NCBI RefSeq assembly: GCF_004366735.1
Contig: NZ_SOQX01000002.1
Span: forward strand, 576,273 to 640,272
Direction of reading: 5' to 3'
Length of the DNA stretch: 64,000 nucleotides
Origin: Thiohalophilus thiocyanatoxydans
GTDB lineage: Bacteria > Pseudomonadota > Gammaproteobacteria > UBA6429 > Thiohalophilaceae
A program made the position numbers and the translations under genes. The notes below the pieces were generated by a model. That model was not told the DNA's origin. It did no database searches and saw only the letters and a list, made by a program, of their open reading frames with translations. This document shows, piece after piece, positions 1 to 8,585 of this stretch (positions are counted from its first letter, which is position 1; each line of letters starts with the position of its first letter).

Positions 1-639
1 CAGAAAACCGGTGATCAGCAAGCCCTTGTGCGAGCCGACGGTTTTGATCGCCATGTAACCGGCAAACGAAATACCGGCAATCAATACCACCATCCACCAG
101 ATCTGATAAGGGTTGATTGCCTGCCAGGGTCCATAACCCTGGTCAGGCAACAACGGCAGAATCACAATCCAGATCAGCGCCAGCTTGAGGATCGCCGACA
201 GCTCATCATACTCAATGAGTCGCAACCAGCCGTGTAACAGGGACTTGAGACTCAGAATCAGCGCCGTCACAATTGCACCGGCGGCGGCGACATGCAAAAA
301 GCCGCTCACCGCCAGCGCGCCCAGCGCAAAGGTGATCAGTGCAGCGATAATCGTGGTAATACCGAAATCGTTTGTTTGCTTGACGGCCAATGCATGGCCG
401 ACGATCAACAACGCGGCCAGGGACCCAAAAGCAAAACCAAGCAGCCCGATACCAAGCTCATCACCTAACAAGCCCCATAATCCGCCCAACAGGCCAATCA
501 GGCCGAAAGTGCGCAGGCCGGCTACCCGCATACCCTCTTCCACTTCGCGACCTCGCCAGCCCCGTTCGAGGCCGATAATCAGGCCGATCGCGATGGCGAT
601 ACCAAGCTGTGCAAAGGTTTCCAGCATTACATTTGTCAT
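1..639 (-). CDS. MgtC/SapB-type DUF4010 membrane protein (partial, 3' end outside window)
   Basis: The minus-strand frame opens at the ATG at 639 and stays open to base 1, giving 213 codons with no stop. The protein is strongly hydrophobic. An LIIGLERGW motif near residues 19-27 and a GLRTFGLIG segment near 41-49 are typical of the MgtC/SapB N-terminal domain of DUF4010 proteins. Further membrane helices follow to the edge. Full family members have about 400 residues, so roughly the C-terminal half lies outside. The function is not settled; MgtC relatives are linked to magnesium limitation and membrane homeostasis. The upstream ribosome site is weak. The other-strand frame at 185-685 is Pro/Arg-rich and is a shadow. 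Confidence 0.8.
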   Translation of the reverse strand, partial: MTNVMLETFAQLGIAIAIGLIIGLERGWRGREVEEGMRVAGLRTFGLIGLLGGLWGLLGDELGIGLLGFAFGSLAALLIVGHALAVKQTNDFGITTIIAALITFALGALAVSGFLHVAAAGAIVTALILSLKSLLHGWLRLIEYDELSAILKLALIWIVILPLLPDQGYGPWQAINPYQIWWMVVLIAGISFAGYMAIKTVGSHKGLLITGFL

Positions 640-828
640 ATTTGTGACCAGCAGCTTGATTCTAGCGGCAGATACCACACTATGACAAATCCGTTAGCAA
701 CCCCGGTGTTCAGATATTATTGTTAAAAGAGACGCGGAGTGAGGAGTCCTGTTTACACTATCGACCTTGAAGGAGCTGGACGGCCGTCATTGGCGGGTTT
801 ATGACGGACGTCCAGAAATGGCCATCGC

Positions 829-1395
829 CTAACCACGCGCCTTTTTCCTGACCGGTTTTTTCTTACTGACTTTCTTTTTAGCGACCTTCTTTTTGGTTGT
901 TTTTTTCCTGACACCTTTTTTCCTGGTCGCTTTCTTTTTAGCCGTCTTCTTGGCTGCTGTTTTCTTTTTACTGGCTTTTTTTCCGGCCGTCTTTTTCTTT
1001 GCGGCTTTCTTTTTACTTGCTGATTTCTTTTCGGCTTTCTTTTTACTGGTTTTCTTGCCGGATTTAGCGAACGCATTTTCCGTCGCCTTGCGCAACTGGT
1101 TGACCCGATCCGAAACCCCGGTGATCAACTCATCTCTCAGTTCTTCGACCTCCCTGACCGTCTTCTCCCAATATTCCCGTGGGTGAATGTCGGAAACCTG
1201 GTGCCGGAAATGTTCCGTCCTTTGCGAGGTCGATTTGGCGGCGGAAGAAACCTTGTCACTGACCTTGTCGAATCCCTCATGGATTTCTTTCATCATCAGC
1301 TCACGGATTTTCTCCACTTCCTTCAGCGCATCACTGGCGCGGGTACGCACCGACTCTCTGAACCCCGAACCTGCTCCCGTTTTCTTCGTCGCCAT
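829..1395 (-). CDS. Histone H1-like lysine-rich protein with amphipathic N-terminal domain
   Basis: 188 residues from the ATG at 1395, which has a good AGAGGAG ribosome site just upstream; a longer frame to 1422 lacks one. Residues 1-110 are charged, helical and rich in heptad-like Glu/Lys/Val patterns (DALKEVEKIRELM, REVEELRDELI), suggesting an amphipathic or phasin-like domain. Residues 111-188 are almost entirely Lys, Ala, Thr, Ser and Arg in degenerate KKKTA/KKKVA units, like the tail of eukaryotic H1, AlgP or bacterial Hc2-like proteins. Such tails bind DNA or RNA non-specifically. A nucleoid or polymer-granule-associated role is plausible but inferred. The gene stands alone, next to the DUF4010 gene. 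Lys-rich repeats of this type often vary in length between strains. Confidence 0.75.
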   Translation of the reverse strand: MATKKTGAGSGFRESVRTRASDALKEVEKIRELMMKEIHEGFDKVSDKVSSAAKSTSQRTEHFRHQVSDIHPREYWEKTVREVEELRDELITGVSDRVNQLRKATENAFAKSGKKTSKKKAEKKSASKKKAAKKKTAGKKASKKKTAAKKTAKKKATRKKGVRKKTTKKKVAKKKVSKKKPVRKKARG

Positions 1396-1609
1396 GGTGT
1401 CTCCTCTTGGCATAGAACACATAATCTTTTCAATCTATAGCAGAATCGTTTCGATAAAAAAAGTTGTTCGATGTTTTATCCATCGGGTTTGCTCCGGGAC
1501 AGGGATAAAAGGACGGCTCGCTGCCAGGTTTGCGGGAGCCCGATGAACAAGGCGGGCGCGATACACTTGGAAGAGGGAGGGGTCGGCTAAAACAGCGAAT
1601 AGGGTAAAC

Positions 1610-1634
1610 AAAAAACCGGGCAGGCGCCCGGTTT
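1610..1634 (-). terminator. Intrinsic terminator of the 69-residue protein gene
   Basis: Read on the minus strand, an AAACCGGGCG arm pairs with a GCCCGGTTTTTT arm that ends in a T run. It begins 11 bases beyond the stop of the gene ending at 1645. The stem is about 8 bp of G/C with a short loop, a textbook rho-independent terminator. Confidence 0.75.
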
Positions 1635-1644
1635 GCGAAGCGAT

Positions 1645-1854
1645 TTATTCGTACATGATTTCCGGCCAGAAGGTTTTTTCCGGTTCCTTGGCGGCTAACT
1701 CCTCGGCCTTTTTCTTGGCTTCGCCGTAGGTCATCTCATCGTCAAAATGGCCCCGTTCGAATTTGGTCTTGTACTTCCAGCCGATACGGAAGCCGGTGGC
1801 GTCATCCGGCCGATTCAACGGATCGGCTTTGGGTTTGAATGTACCTGTCGACAT
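1645..1854 (-). CDS. Small conserved-type protein, function unknown
   Basis: 69 residues from the ATG at 1854. AGGAGG lies six bases upstream of this ATG, a better spacing than for the in-frame GTG directly before it. The sequence is soluble and charged: a short N-terminal stretch with DATGFRIGWKYK, then a Glu/Lys helix (YGEAKKKAEELAAKEPEK) and an aromatic end (FWPEIMYE). There is no signal peptide, membrane segment or Cys pair. A strong ribosome site and its own terminator indicate a real, well-expressed gene. I do not recognise the family. Confidence 0.65.
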   Translation of the reverse strand: MSTGTFKPKADPLNRPDDATGFRIGWKYKTKFERGHFDDEMTYGEAKKKAEELAAKEPEKTFWPEIMYE

Positions 1855-2034
1855 CACTTACCTCCTTGCGGTTTACTTGAGTATAGAACTCGGTTATACA
1901 CCATTATAGGGATTCATGTGCAGGTTTCCAGGGGGCCGGGCCGGACCGGGGCGCGAGAATTTACCTCGAACACCTCAAAAACCCTTTTGTTTCAGTTATT
2001 TACACTCGACCCGCTGAGCCGCTAGAATAGCCAA

Positions 2035-2799
2035 ATGGATTTAATCGACACCCATTGCCATCTCGATGACAGCCGCTTCGAGAGCGATCGCGCGCAGGTC
2101 CTTGCCCGCTGCGAACAGGCGGGTGTGCGGCGGATTGTGGTCCCAGGCGTAACTGCCGAGAGCTGGTCCCGACTGCTGGCGCTGTGCGAGACACACGCCG
2201 GTCTCTATCCGGCGCTGGGCATGCATCCCATGTATCTCGAGGCGCACAAACCGGCACATCTGGATCAACTGGCCAGCTTGCTGGAGGAGAGCCGGCCCCT
2301 TGCCGTCGGCGAAATCGGGCTGGACTACTATATTGAGAACCCGGACGCGCAAAACCAGGAATCCCTGTTGCGCGCCCAGCTGGACTTCGCCCGGCATACC
2401 GAGCTGCCGGTATTGCTGCATTGCCGCAAGGCCCACGATCGGATCCTCAAGGCCCTGCGTGAGATCCCGGTCCGGGGCGGTATCGCCCACGCCTTCAACG
2501 GCAGCCTGCAACAGGCGCATCAATATATCGAACTGGGCTTCAAACTGGGGTTCGGCGGCATGCTCACCTACGAGCGCTCCAACAAACTGCGCAAACTGGC
2601 CCGTGAGTTGCCCCTGGAGGCGATCGTACTGGAGACCGACGCGCCGGACATGACGGTCGCCTCCCATCGCGGTGAACGCAACAGTCCCGAATACCTGCCC
2701 GAATGCCTGGCGGCATTGGCCGAGGTGCGCAATGCCGATCCCACCGAGGTGGCGCGACAAACCACCGCCAATGCCGAAGCCGTGCTCGGATTGCACTGA
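2035..2799 (+). CDS. TatD-family metal-dependent hydrolase (putative deoxyribonuclease)
   Basis: 254 residues, the usual length for TatD/YjjV/YcfH proteins. The metal-site residues of the TatD TIM barrel are in place: HxH at 7-9 (THCHLD), Glu93 in GEIGLDYY, His129 in LLHCRK, His152 in GIAHAFNG and Asp202 in LETDAPDM. The family is linked to 3'-5' DNA exonuclease and D-aminoacyl-tRNA deacylase activities in the cytoplasm. tcdA follows three bases after the stop, so the two are probably co-transcribed. Similarity to YjjV is my impression from the overall pattern; the subgroup needs a tree. Confidence 0.92.
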   Translation: MDLIDTHCHLDDSRFESDRAQVLARCEQAGVRRIVVPGVTAESWSRLLALCETHAGLYPALGMHPMYLEAHKPAHLDQLASLLEESRPLAVGEIGLDYYIENPDAQNQESLLRAQLDFARHTELPVLLHCRKAHDRILKALREIPVRGGIAHAFNGSLQQAHQYIELGFKLGFGGMLTYERSNKLRKLARELPLEAIVLETDAPDMTVASHRGERNSPEYLPECLAALAEVRNADPTEVARQTTANAEAVLGLH

Positions 2800-2802
2800 G
2801 CC

Positions 2803-3621
2803 ATGACCCACGACGACTATGATGAACGCTTCGGCGGCCTGCGCCGCCTGTATGGCGAGCAACTCTATCCCTGGCTGGCGCAACTGCACATTGCCGTGGT
2901 CGGGCTGGGCGGGGTCGGCTCCTGGGCCGTGGAAGCGCTGGCGCGCACCGGTGTCGGCACACTGACCCTGATCGATTACGATACGGTGGCCGCCAGCAAC
3001 ATCAACCGGCAACTGCCGGCATTGAATGACACCCTCGGCGAGAAAAAATCCACGGTCATGGCCCGGCGGATCCGGGACATCAATCCCGATTGCCAGGTCG
3101 ATGTGATCGATGATTTTATCAACAGCGACAATCTGCGCGACTATCTTTCACCTGAAAAAAACTATGATTACGTTATCGACGCCATCGACAGTATCAAATT
3201 CAAGACCGAGATGATTGCCCACTGCCGACGCAACAAACTGCCGATTATCACCACCGGCGGTGCCGGTGGCGTCACTGACCCGAATCTGATCCATGTCGCG
3301 GATCTGAGCAAAACCTACAACGATGCCCTCGCCGCCAAAGTGCGCAACAATCTGCGCTCCCGTTTCGGTTTCAGCAAGAACCCCAGGCGCGGTTTCGGCG
3401 TCGAATGTGTGTTCTCCTCGCAGCATAAACTCTACCCCAAAGAGGACGGTAGCGTGAGTCATCAAAAGCCGGGGATTCACGGCGTTAACCTGGATTGCCG
3501 CTTCGGTTACGGTTCGGCGGTCTTTGTCACCGCCACGTTCGGCATGATCGCCGCCTCGCGCGCCATCAACAAGGCGCTACACAAACGTCAACGCAAAGCG
3601 CAAGAGACCGGGCATGACTGA
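2803..3621 (+). CDS. tcdA: tRNA threonylcarbamoyladenosine dehydratase TcdA (CsdL)
   Basis: 272 residues with an E1-like ThiF/MoeB fold. The ATP-binding GLGGVGS motif is at 34-40, IDYDTV with SNINRQ follows, and IDAIDSIKFK is the typical middle motif. TcdA uses ATP to dehydrate t6A37 of tRNA to the cyclic form ct6A. The C-terminal part with RRGFGVECVFSSQ and CRFGYGSAVFVTATFG matches CsdL rather than ThiF or MoeB. It follows tatD by three bases and its last eight bases overlap the radical SAM gene. No csdA/csdE genes are in the window to supply sulfur chemistry. Confidence 0.93.
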   Translation: MTHDDYDERFGGLRRLYGEQLYPWLAQLHIAVVGLGGVGSWAVEALARTGVGTLTLIDYDTVAASNINRQLPALNDTLGEKKSTVMARRIRDINPDCQVDVIDDFINSDNLRDYLSPEKNYDYVIDAIDSIKFKTEMIAHCRRNKLPIITTGGAGGVTDPNLIHVADLSKTYNDALAAKVRNNLRSRFGFSKNPRRGFGVECVFSSQHKLYPKEDGSVSHQKPGIHGVNLDCRFGYGSAVFVTATFGMIAASRAINKALHKRQRKAQETGHD

Positions 3622-5116
3622 TATCACCCTTTGCACACTCAATGCCCGCTATTTTCACAGCTCGCTGGGATTGCGCTATTTGTACGCCAATCTTGGCGAG
3701 CTGCAACCCCGTGCCCGGATCCGGGAGTTCATTATCAATCAGCGCCCCATCGAGATTGCCGAGCAGCTGCTGGCGGATAATCCGAAAATCATCGGCCTGG
3801 GTGTTTATATCTGGAATATTGCGCAAAGCCGGGAGCTGATCGCCATCCTGCGTCGGGTGCGTCCCGATCTCATCATTATTGTCGGCGGGCCGGAGGTCAG
3901 CTATGAACAGACCACCCTGCCTTTTTATGACGAGGTGGATCATATAGTCAGCGGCCAGGGGGATCGGGCTTTTGCCGGACTCTGTCACCGCCTGCTGGAT
4001 GGCGAAACGGTGGAGGAGAAGGTCCTGCAGCCGGAACCGTTCAAACTGGCGGATCTGGCCTTCCCCTACCCCTATTATACCGACGAGGATATCCGCAACC
4101 GCTTCATCTATGTCGAGGCCTCGCGCGGCTGCCCGTTCAAGTGTGAATTCTGTCTCTCGGCACTGGATAAAACCGCCTGGCCGTTCGATCTGGACCAATT
4201 TCTTGCCCACATGGACGATCTCTATCAACGCGGTGCCCGGCATTTCAAGTTCATCGATCGCACCTTCAATCTCAAGGTGGCCAGCAGCCTGAAGATCATG
4301 GAATTCTTCCTGGCACGAGTCAACGACGGGCTGTTTTTGCATTTTGAACTGATTCCGGATCATCTCCCCGAGCAACTGAAAACCATGATTCAGCAATTCC
4401 CGCCCGGAACACTGCAATTCGAGATTGGTATCCAGACGTTCAATCCCGAGGTACAGGAACGCATCAGTCGCCGCCAGAATGATGACAAGGCCGAGGCGAA
4501 TATCCGCTTTCTGCGCGAGCAGACTCCCGCGCACCTGCATACGGATCTGATCCTGGGCCTGCCCGGTGAAGATGTGGCGAGTATCGCCCGGGGTTTTGAT
4601 CGACTGATTGAACTCAATCCGCATGAAATCCAGGTCGGCATACTCAAACGGCTGCGCGGCGCGCCCATTATTCGTCACATCGACAACTATCAACTGCGCT
4701 TTAATCCCGCGCCGCCGTACAATATTCTCAGTACCCGGGATATCGACTTTGCCACCATGCAACGGCTGAGCCGCTTTGCCCGCTACTGGGACATGATCGG
4801 CAACTCGGGGCGGTTCAACCGGACCCGCCCGTTGCTGCTCGACAAGGCGCCTTTCGATCGGTTTCTCCGGCTGTCGGACTGGTTATACGCCACCACCGGG
4901 CAGACCCACAAGATCGCCCTGCCCCGACTGTTTCGCCTGATCTACCAGGGCGCGCGGGAACTGTTCGACCTCGACGAACAGCAACTGTATGACGCCCTGT
5001 ACGCGGATTACACCACCTGCGGCATGAAAGGCGAGCCCGAATTCAACACCAACCTGAAACTTAATGCAGGTTCACGAAAAACCGGCCTGTCCTCCAGACA
5101 GGCCCGTCATCATTAG
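3614..5116 (+). CDS. B12-binding domain radical SAM protein (DUF4080 type)
   Basis: 500 residues. An N-terminal cobalamin-binding Rossmann-like part (about 1-140, with LTLNARYFHSS-like start and IIIVGGPEVSYE) precedes a radical SAM core. The 4Fe-4S motif is CPFKCEFC with Cys173, Cys177 and Cys180. The tail resembles DUF4080 proteins. These enzymes cleave S-adenosylmethionine and often methylate unactivated carbons; the substrate is unknown here. The start overlaps the tcdA end by eight bases, so it belongs to the tatD-tcdA unit. The last codons read through a strong hairpin (GGCCTGTC/GACAGGCC near 5083-5103), and the TAG stop lies inside the first unit of the heptamer tract. The extreme C-terminus (KTGLSSRQARHH) therefore looks like recent 3' extension. 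Confidence 0.85.
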   Translation: MTDITLCTLNARYFHSSLGLRYLYANLGELQPRARIREFIINQRPIEIAEQLLADNPKIIGLGVYIWNIAQSRELIAILRRVRPDLIIIVGGPEVSYEQTTLPFYDEVDHIVSGQGDRAFAGLCHRLLDGETVEEKVLQPEPFKLADLAFPYPYYTDEDIRNRFIYVEASRGCPFKCEFCLSALDKTAWPFDLDQFLAHMDDLYQRGARHFKFIDRTFNLKVASSLKIMEFFLARVNDGLFLHFELIPDHLPEQLKTMIQQFPPGTLQFEIGIQTFNPEVQERISRRQNDDKAEANIRFLREQTPAHLHTDLILGLPGEDVASIARGFDRLIELNPHEIQVGILKRLRGAPIIRHIDNYQLRFNPAPPYNILSTRDIDFATMQRLSRFARYWDMIGNSGRFNRTRPLLLDKAPFDRFLRLSDWLYATTGQTHKIALPRLFRLIYQGARELFDLDEQQLYDALYADYTTCGMKGEPEFNTNLKLNAGSRKTGLSSRQARHH

Positions 5117-5261
5117 TACTTAGTACTTAGTACTTAGTACTTAGTACTTAGTACTTAGTACTTAGTACTTAGTGCTTAGTGCTTAGTGCTTAGAACTTAG
5201 AACTTAGAACTTGGTGCTTAGTACTTAGTACTTGGAACTTAGAACTCGGAACTCGGAACTT
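5113..5261 (+). repeat. Heptamer tandem repeat tract, 21 units (TTAGTAC family)
   Basis: Twenty-one contiguous, in-phase 7-base units run from 5113 to 5259: eight TTAGTAC, then TTAGTGC, TTAGAAC, TTGGTGC, TTAGTAC, TTGGAAC, TTAGAAC and TCGGAAC variants. The stop codon of the radical SAM gene is within the first unit, and the last unit ends nine bases before the greB ATG. The tract therefore fills the whole intergenic gap and supplies the greB leader. The first half is nearly perfect and the second half diverged, as expected for slippage-driven growth at one end. Confidence 0.97.
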
Positions 5262-5268
5262 GATATAG

Positions 5269-5775
5269 ATGGGACGTTACCGCCCTCCCCAACCCAAAGC
5301 CTCACCCTATATTACCCGGGAGGGGTACGATCGGCTGCAGCAGGAGATGCGCCGCCTGTGGGATCGGCGCGCAGAAGTGACCCAGGCGCTGGCCGCGGCG
5401 GCCGCCGAAGGGGATCGCTCCGAGAACGCCGAATACATTTATCGTAAAAAGGAACTGGGCGGAATCGACCGGCGTATCCGCTATTTGCAAAAACGCCTTC
5501 CGGAACTGACCATTGCCCCGGATGCTCCCTCCAATCCGCAACAGATCTTTTTCGGTGCCCGGGTAACGCTGGAGAGCGACAACGGAGAAACGGTAGAATA
5601 CCGTATTGTCGGACCCGACGAGCTGGCGCCGGATCAGGGCGATATCAGTATCGACTCGCCCCTGGCACGGGCACTGCTGAAAAAGGCAGTCGATGATGAA
5701 GTCCGGGTCGAGACCCCGGGCGGCAGCGTGACCTATTATATCAATGCCATTGACTACAACCCGCAGCGAAACTGA
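5269..5775 (+). CDS. greB: Transcript cleavage/elongation factor GreB
   Basis: 168 residues, the usual GreB length. The N-terminal coiled coil runs from about 15 to 85 and holds [20 protein letters not shown], the GreA/GreB tip and second helix. The C-terminal FKBP-like domain has the GxxVTLES...YRIVGPDE pattern followed by [16 protein letters not shown]. GreB enters the secondary channel of RNA polymerase and stimulates cleavage of backtracked RNA. The ATG lies directly after the heptamer tract, and no canonical ribosome site is visible. The only purine-rich candidate is GGAA inside the repeat units, so tract length could affect expression. The ABC transporter genes follow immediately. Confidence 0.93.
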   Translation: MGRYRPPQPKASPYITREGYDRLQQEMRRLWDRRAEVTQALAAAAAEGDRSENAEYIYRKKELGGIDRRIRYLQKRLPELTIAPDAPSNPQQIFFGARVTLESDNGETVEYRIVGPDELAPDQGDISIDSPLARALLKKAVDDEVRVETPGGSVTYYINAIDYNPQRN

Positions 5776-5776
5776 G

Positions 5777-6682
5777 ATGCAGCCCATCGTTCAGGCACGG
5801 CACCTGGAAAAACATTTTGCCCGATTTACCGCGGTGAAGGATGTCAGCTTCACTATTCCGCGCGGCAAGTGTTTCGGTTTTCTCGGTCCCAACGGCGCCG
5901 GCAAAACCACTATCCTGCGCATTCTGCTGGGTTTGTCGCCGGCCACCGGCGGTCAACTAACCGTTTTTGATCTGGATATTCAGCAACAGGCGCGCGAGAT
6001 TCGTCGGCGTATCGGGGTGGTGCCACAACAGGACAATCTGGACCCCGACTTTACGGTGCGTGAAAATCTGCAGATCTATGCCAGCTATTTTGCACTTCCC
6101 CGACGCGAAATCGAAAGCCGGATCGACAGACTGCTCGAATTCGCCGCCCTGAGCGAACGCGCCGATGCCAAAACCGAGCATCTCTCCGGCGGCATGAAGC
6201 GGCGACTGACCATCGCCCGGGCCCTGATCAACGACCCCGAGCTGGTCATTCTGGATGAACCGACCACCGGTCTGGATCCCCAGGCGCGGCATGTCATCTG
6301 GGCCAAACTGAGTGAGCTGCGCGATCGCGGTACCACTCTGGTGCTCACCACCCATTACATGGAAGAGGCAGAACGGTTGTGTGACGAGCTGGTGGTGATG
6401 GATCACGGGCTGATTCTGGACCAGGGCAGCCCGGCACAATTGATCAAACGCCATGTGGAACCGGAAGTGATCGAGATCAGCGGCGAGCTGCCCGACAGCA
6501 GTGAGCTCGAGCAACTCTGCCGGATCGAACACATCGGCCGCTCACACTATTGTTATGCCCATAATCCGCGCCCTCTGCTGGATCATCTCCAGAACCAGCA
6601 GGATCTCATCTTCCTGCATCGTCCGGCGGATCTCGAAGACGTGTTTCTCAAGCTGACCGGCCGGGAGTTGCGCGATACATGA
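5777..6682 (+). CDS. ABC exporter ATP-binding protein, NodI/YadG-type
   Basis: 301 residues from the ATG at 5777, one base after the greB stop; a longer frame to 5744 would overlap greB and is unlikely. Walker A is GPNGAGKTT at 37-45, the signature LSGGMKRR starts at 136, Walker B is LVILDEPT near 156-163, and the H-loop is TTHYMEEAERLCD. This is the ABC-2 (DRA) exporter type, whose C-terminal 80 residues form a small regulatory domain. It works with the membrane protein that follows, which it overlaps by four bases (ATGA). The substrate is unknown; drug, polysaccharide and lipid export are all known for the family. Confidence 0.9.
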   Translation: MQPIVQARHLEKHFARFTAVKDVSFTIPRGKCFGFLGPNGAGKTTILRILLGLSPATGGQLTVFDLDIQQQAREIRRRIGVVPQQDNLDPDFTVRENLQIYASYFALPRREIESRIDRLLEFAALSERADAKTEHLSGGMKRRLTIARALINDPELVILDEPTTGLDPQARHVIWAKLSELRDRGTTLVLTTHYMEEAERLCDELVVMDHGLILDQGSPAQLIKRHVEPEVIEISGELPDSSELEQLCRIEHIGRSHYCYAHNPRPLLDHLQNQQDLIFLHRPADLEDVFLKLTGRELRDT

Positions 6683-7464
6683 ACGCGATGAACTGGCAGT
6701 TACCGATTATCCGGCGCAGCGCGCTGACCATCTGGCGGCGCAACATCCTGGTCTGGCGCAAGCTAATCGGTCCGGCGATCGTCATGAACTTCGGTGAACC
6801 GGCGCTCTATCTGCTGGGCCTGGGGTTCGGGCTCGGCTTTTTCATCGGCGAGATGGCCAACATGCCCTATCTGACCTTTCTTGCCTCCGGCATCATCGCC
6901 TCCACCGCCATGACCACCGCCTCGTTTGAAGGGATGTACTCGGTCTACACCCGCATGGTGCCGCAAAACACCTATGAAGCGATCCTGACCACGCCTCTGG
7001 ATATCGATGACATTCTGGCCGGTGAAATGCTCTGGTGTGGCACCAAGAGTGTGTTCAGCGGCATTGCCATTTTGCTGGTCGCCGCCCTGCTGGGTGCGGT
7101 GCACAGCTGGCACGCCCTGTGGGCCATTCCGGTGGTGTTTCTAACCGGACTCTGTTTCGCCGGACCGGCCATTATCATGAGCGCGCTCTCGCCCGGCTAT
7201 GACTTTTTCAATTACTACTTCGTGCTGGCTGTTACGCCGATGTTTATAATGTGCGGGGTCTTCTATCCCATCTCGACCCTGCCCGAGGTGATGCAGTCCA
7301 TCGTCTATCTCCTGCCGTTAACCCATGCGGTGGAACTGACCCGACCACTGATCGCCGGCAATCCGGTGGAGCATCCATTACTCCACCTTGGGGTTCTGGC
7401 CGGCTATACCCTCATCGGGTATTATTTCGCCGTGGTGCTGACCCGCAAGCGACTTATTGTCTGA
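6679..7464 (+). CDS. ABC-2 type exporter permease, NodJ/YadH-type
   Basis: 261 residues with about six membrane segments and the ABC-2 C-terminal signature (MFIMCGVFYPISTLPEVMQ, then LPLTHAVELTRPLI). The cytoplasmic N-terminus has RRNILVWRKL, usual for NodJ proteins. It forms the membrane part of the exporter encoded with the preceding ATPase, and translational coupling is likely from the ATGA overlap. The CobW-type gene starts seven bases after its stop. Confidence 0.9.
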   Translation: MNAMNWQLPIIRRSALTIWRRNILVWRKLIGPAIVMNFGEPALYLLGLGFGLGFFIGEMANMPYLTFLASGIIASTAMTTASFEGMYSVYTRMVPQNTYEAILTTPLDIDDILAGEMLWCGTKSVFSGIAILLVAALLGAVHSWHALWAIPVVFLTGLCFAGPAIIMSALSPGYDFFNYYFVLAVTPMFIMCGVFYPISTLPEVMQSIVYLLPLTHAVELTRPLIAGNPVEHPLLHLGVLAGYTLIGYYFAVVLTRKRLIV

Positions 7465-7471
7465 GACTTTT

Positions 7472-8461
7472 ATGGTTGAATTAATCCGGCATATTCCCAC
7501 CAATGTCATTACCGGCTTTCTCGGGGTCGGCAAGACCACGGCGGTCCTGCATCTGCTCAAGCACAAACCGGCAACAGAGCGCTGGGCCGTGCTGGTAAAC
7601 GAATTCGGTCAGATCGGCATCGACGGACAGATACTGGAACAGGACGGGGTGGCGATCAAGGAGTTACCCGGCGGCTGCATGTGTTGCGCCGCCGGTGTTT
7701 CGGTCCAGGTCGGGATCAATGCCCTGCTGGCCAACTCACGGCCTGATCGTCTGTTGATCGAACCAACCGGCATCGGTCACCCGAAACAGATTATCAAGCA
7801 ACTGACCCAACCGCCCTTTGATCAGACGCTCGCTATGCGCGCCTGTATTACCCTGATCGATCCCCGGCATCTGGATAATCCCCGTTACCGTGAGAATGAA
7901 TACTACCGTGAACAGCTTGATATCGCGGATGTGCTGGTGGCCAACAAGGTGGACCAGTGTGATGATGCGCAGCTGGCCGCCTTCGCTCAACTGGTCGAGA
8001 CCCGCCAGCCCGGCGCCAGTGGCCAGGTTTCACACGGACAACTGCAACTCGCCTGGCTGGATCTGCCCCATGCCCGTCGGCAAGATAGCGGCCGCTCCCT
8101 GGTACACGCCCGCGCAGCGCCGGAGGCCGGCACGCAAATCGAGACCGTTCAACTTGAGGCGGGCGAGTCCTGGCGGCGGCTGGAGAACCGCAGCGGCGAG
8201 TTTGCCGGTTGTGGCTGGCTGTTTGCCGAGCAGCTGCGCTTCGATTACCCGAAAATCAACAGCCTGCTTACAGCCATGAGCGCAGAGCGCATCAAGGCCT
8301 CGCTAAGAACGGATCAGGGCGATTATCTGTTCAACAGCATCGAGGGCGACATGCAGGTCAGCCCCCGGGAAACTCCGCCGCAAAACCGGATTGAAATCAT
8401 CATGCAGGGTGATCCGGACTGGGACAAAGTCGAAGACGCGTTGCTATCCTGCCTGATTTAA
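7472..8461 (+). CDS. CobW/COG0523-family G3E GTPase
   Basis: 329 residues from the ATG at 7472; an upstream in-frame TTG at 7457 overlaps the permease stop and has no ribosome site. The P-loop is GFLGVGKTT at 15-23, the metal-binding CxCC motif is CMCC at 69-72 within ELPGGCMCCA, and VANKVD serves as the guanine-specificity motif. COG0523 GTPases insert or deliver metals (zinc, cobalt, nickel) to target proteins. The C-terminal CobW_C-like domain is short and carries no His-rich stretch. No zinc-uptake gene or Zur-type box was seen nearby, so the metal cannot be assigned. Confidence 0.88.
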   Translation: MVELIRHIPTNVITGFLGVGKTTAVLHLLKHKPATERWAVLVNEFGQIGIDGQILEQDGVAIKELPGGCMCCAAGVSVQVGINALLANSRPDRLLIEPTGIGHPKQIIKQLTQPPFDQTLAMRACITLIDPRHLDNPRYRENEYYREQLDIADVLVANKVDQCDDAQLAAFAQLVETRQPGASGQVSHGQLQLAWLDLPHARRQDSGRSLVHARAAPEAGTQIETVQLEAGESWRRLENRSGEFAGCGWLFAEQLRFDYPKINSLLTAMSAERIKASLRTDQGDYLFNSIEGDMQVSPRETPPQNRIEIIMQGDPDWDKVEDALLSCLI

Positions 8462-8466
8462 AAGCC

Positions 8467-8544
8467 TCACCACGAAGGCTCGAAGACACGAAGTGTTTGT
8501 TTTCAAGCGATTTGTTTTCTTCGTCCCTTCCTGCCTTCGTGGTT
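8467..8544. repeat. Octamer-periodic hairpin repeat, CACGAAGG type, copy 1
   Basis: The left arm reads as 8-base units CACGAAGG, CTCGAAGA, CACGAAG. The right arm (8519-8544) is its inverted, more degenerate form (CTTCGTCC, CTTCCTGC, CTTCGTGG). The two arms can form a long hairpin across a T-rich loop of about 25 bases. It sits in the 290-base gap between convergent genes, where it could stop transcription from both sides. Confidence 0.85.
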
Positions 8545-8585
8545 AAATATCTATATCTGTTCCTAAAAGGTTCGCAGAGGCATAG

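Noticed and set aside
185..685. 166-residue Pro/Arg-rich frame on the plus strand
   Set aside because: Opposite to the DUF4010 frame, which shows a real membrane-protein pattern.
3566..4762. 398-residue open frame on the minus strand
   Set aside because: It lies fully within the radical SAM gene, resembles no family and mirrors its codon pattern; a shadow of a GC-rich gene.
5113..5261. CRISPR array
   Set aside because: The units are contiguous 7-base repeats without spacers, and no cas gene is nearby.
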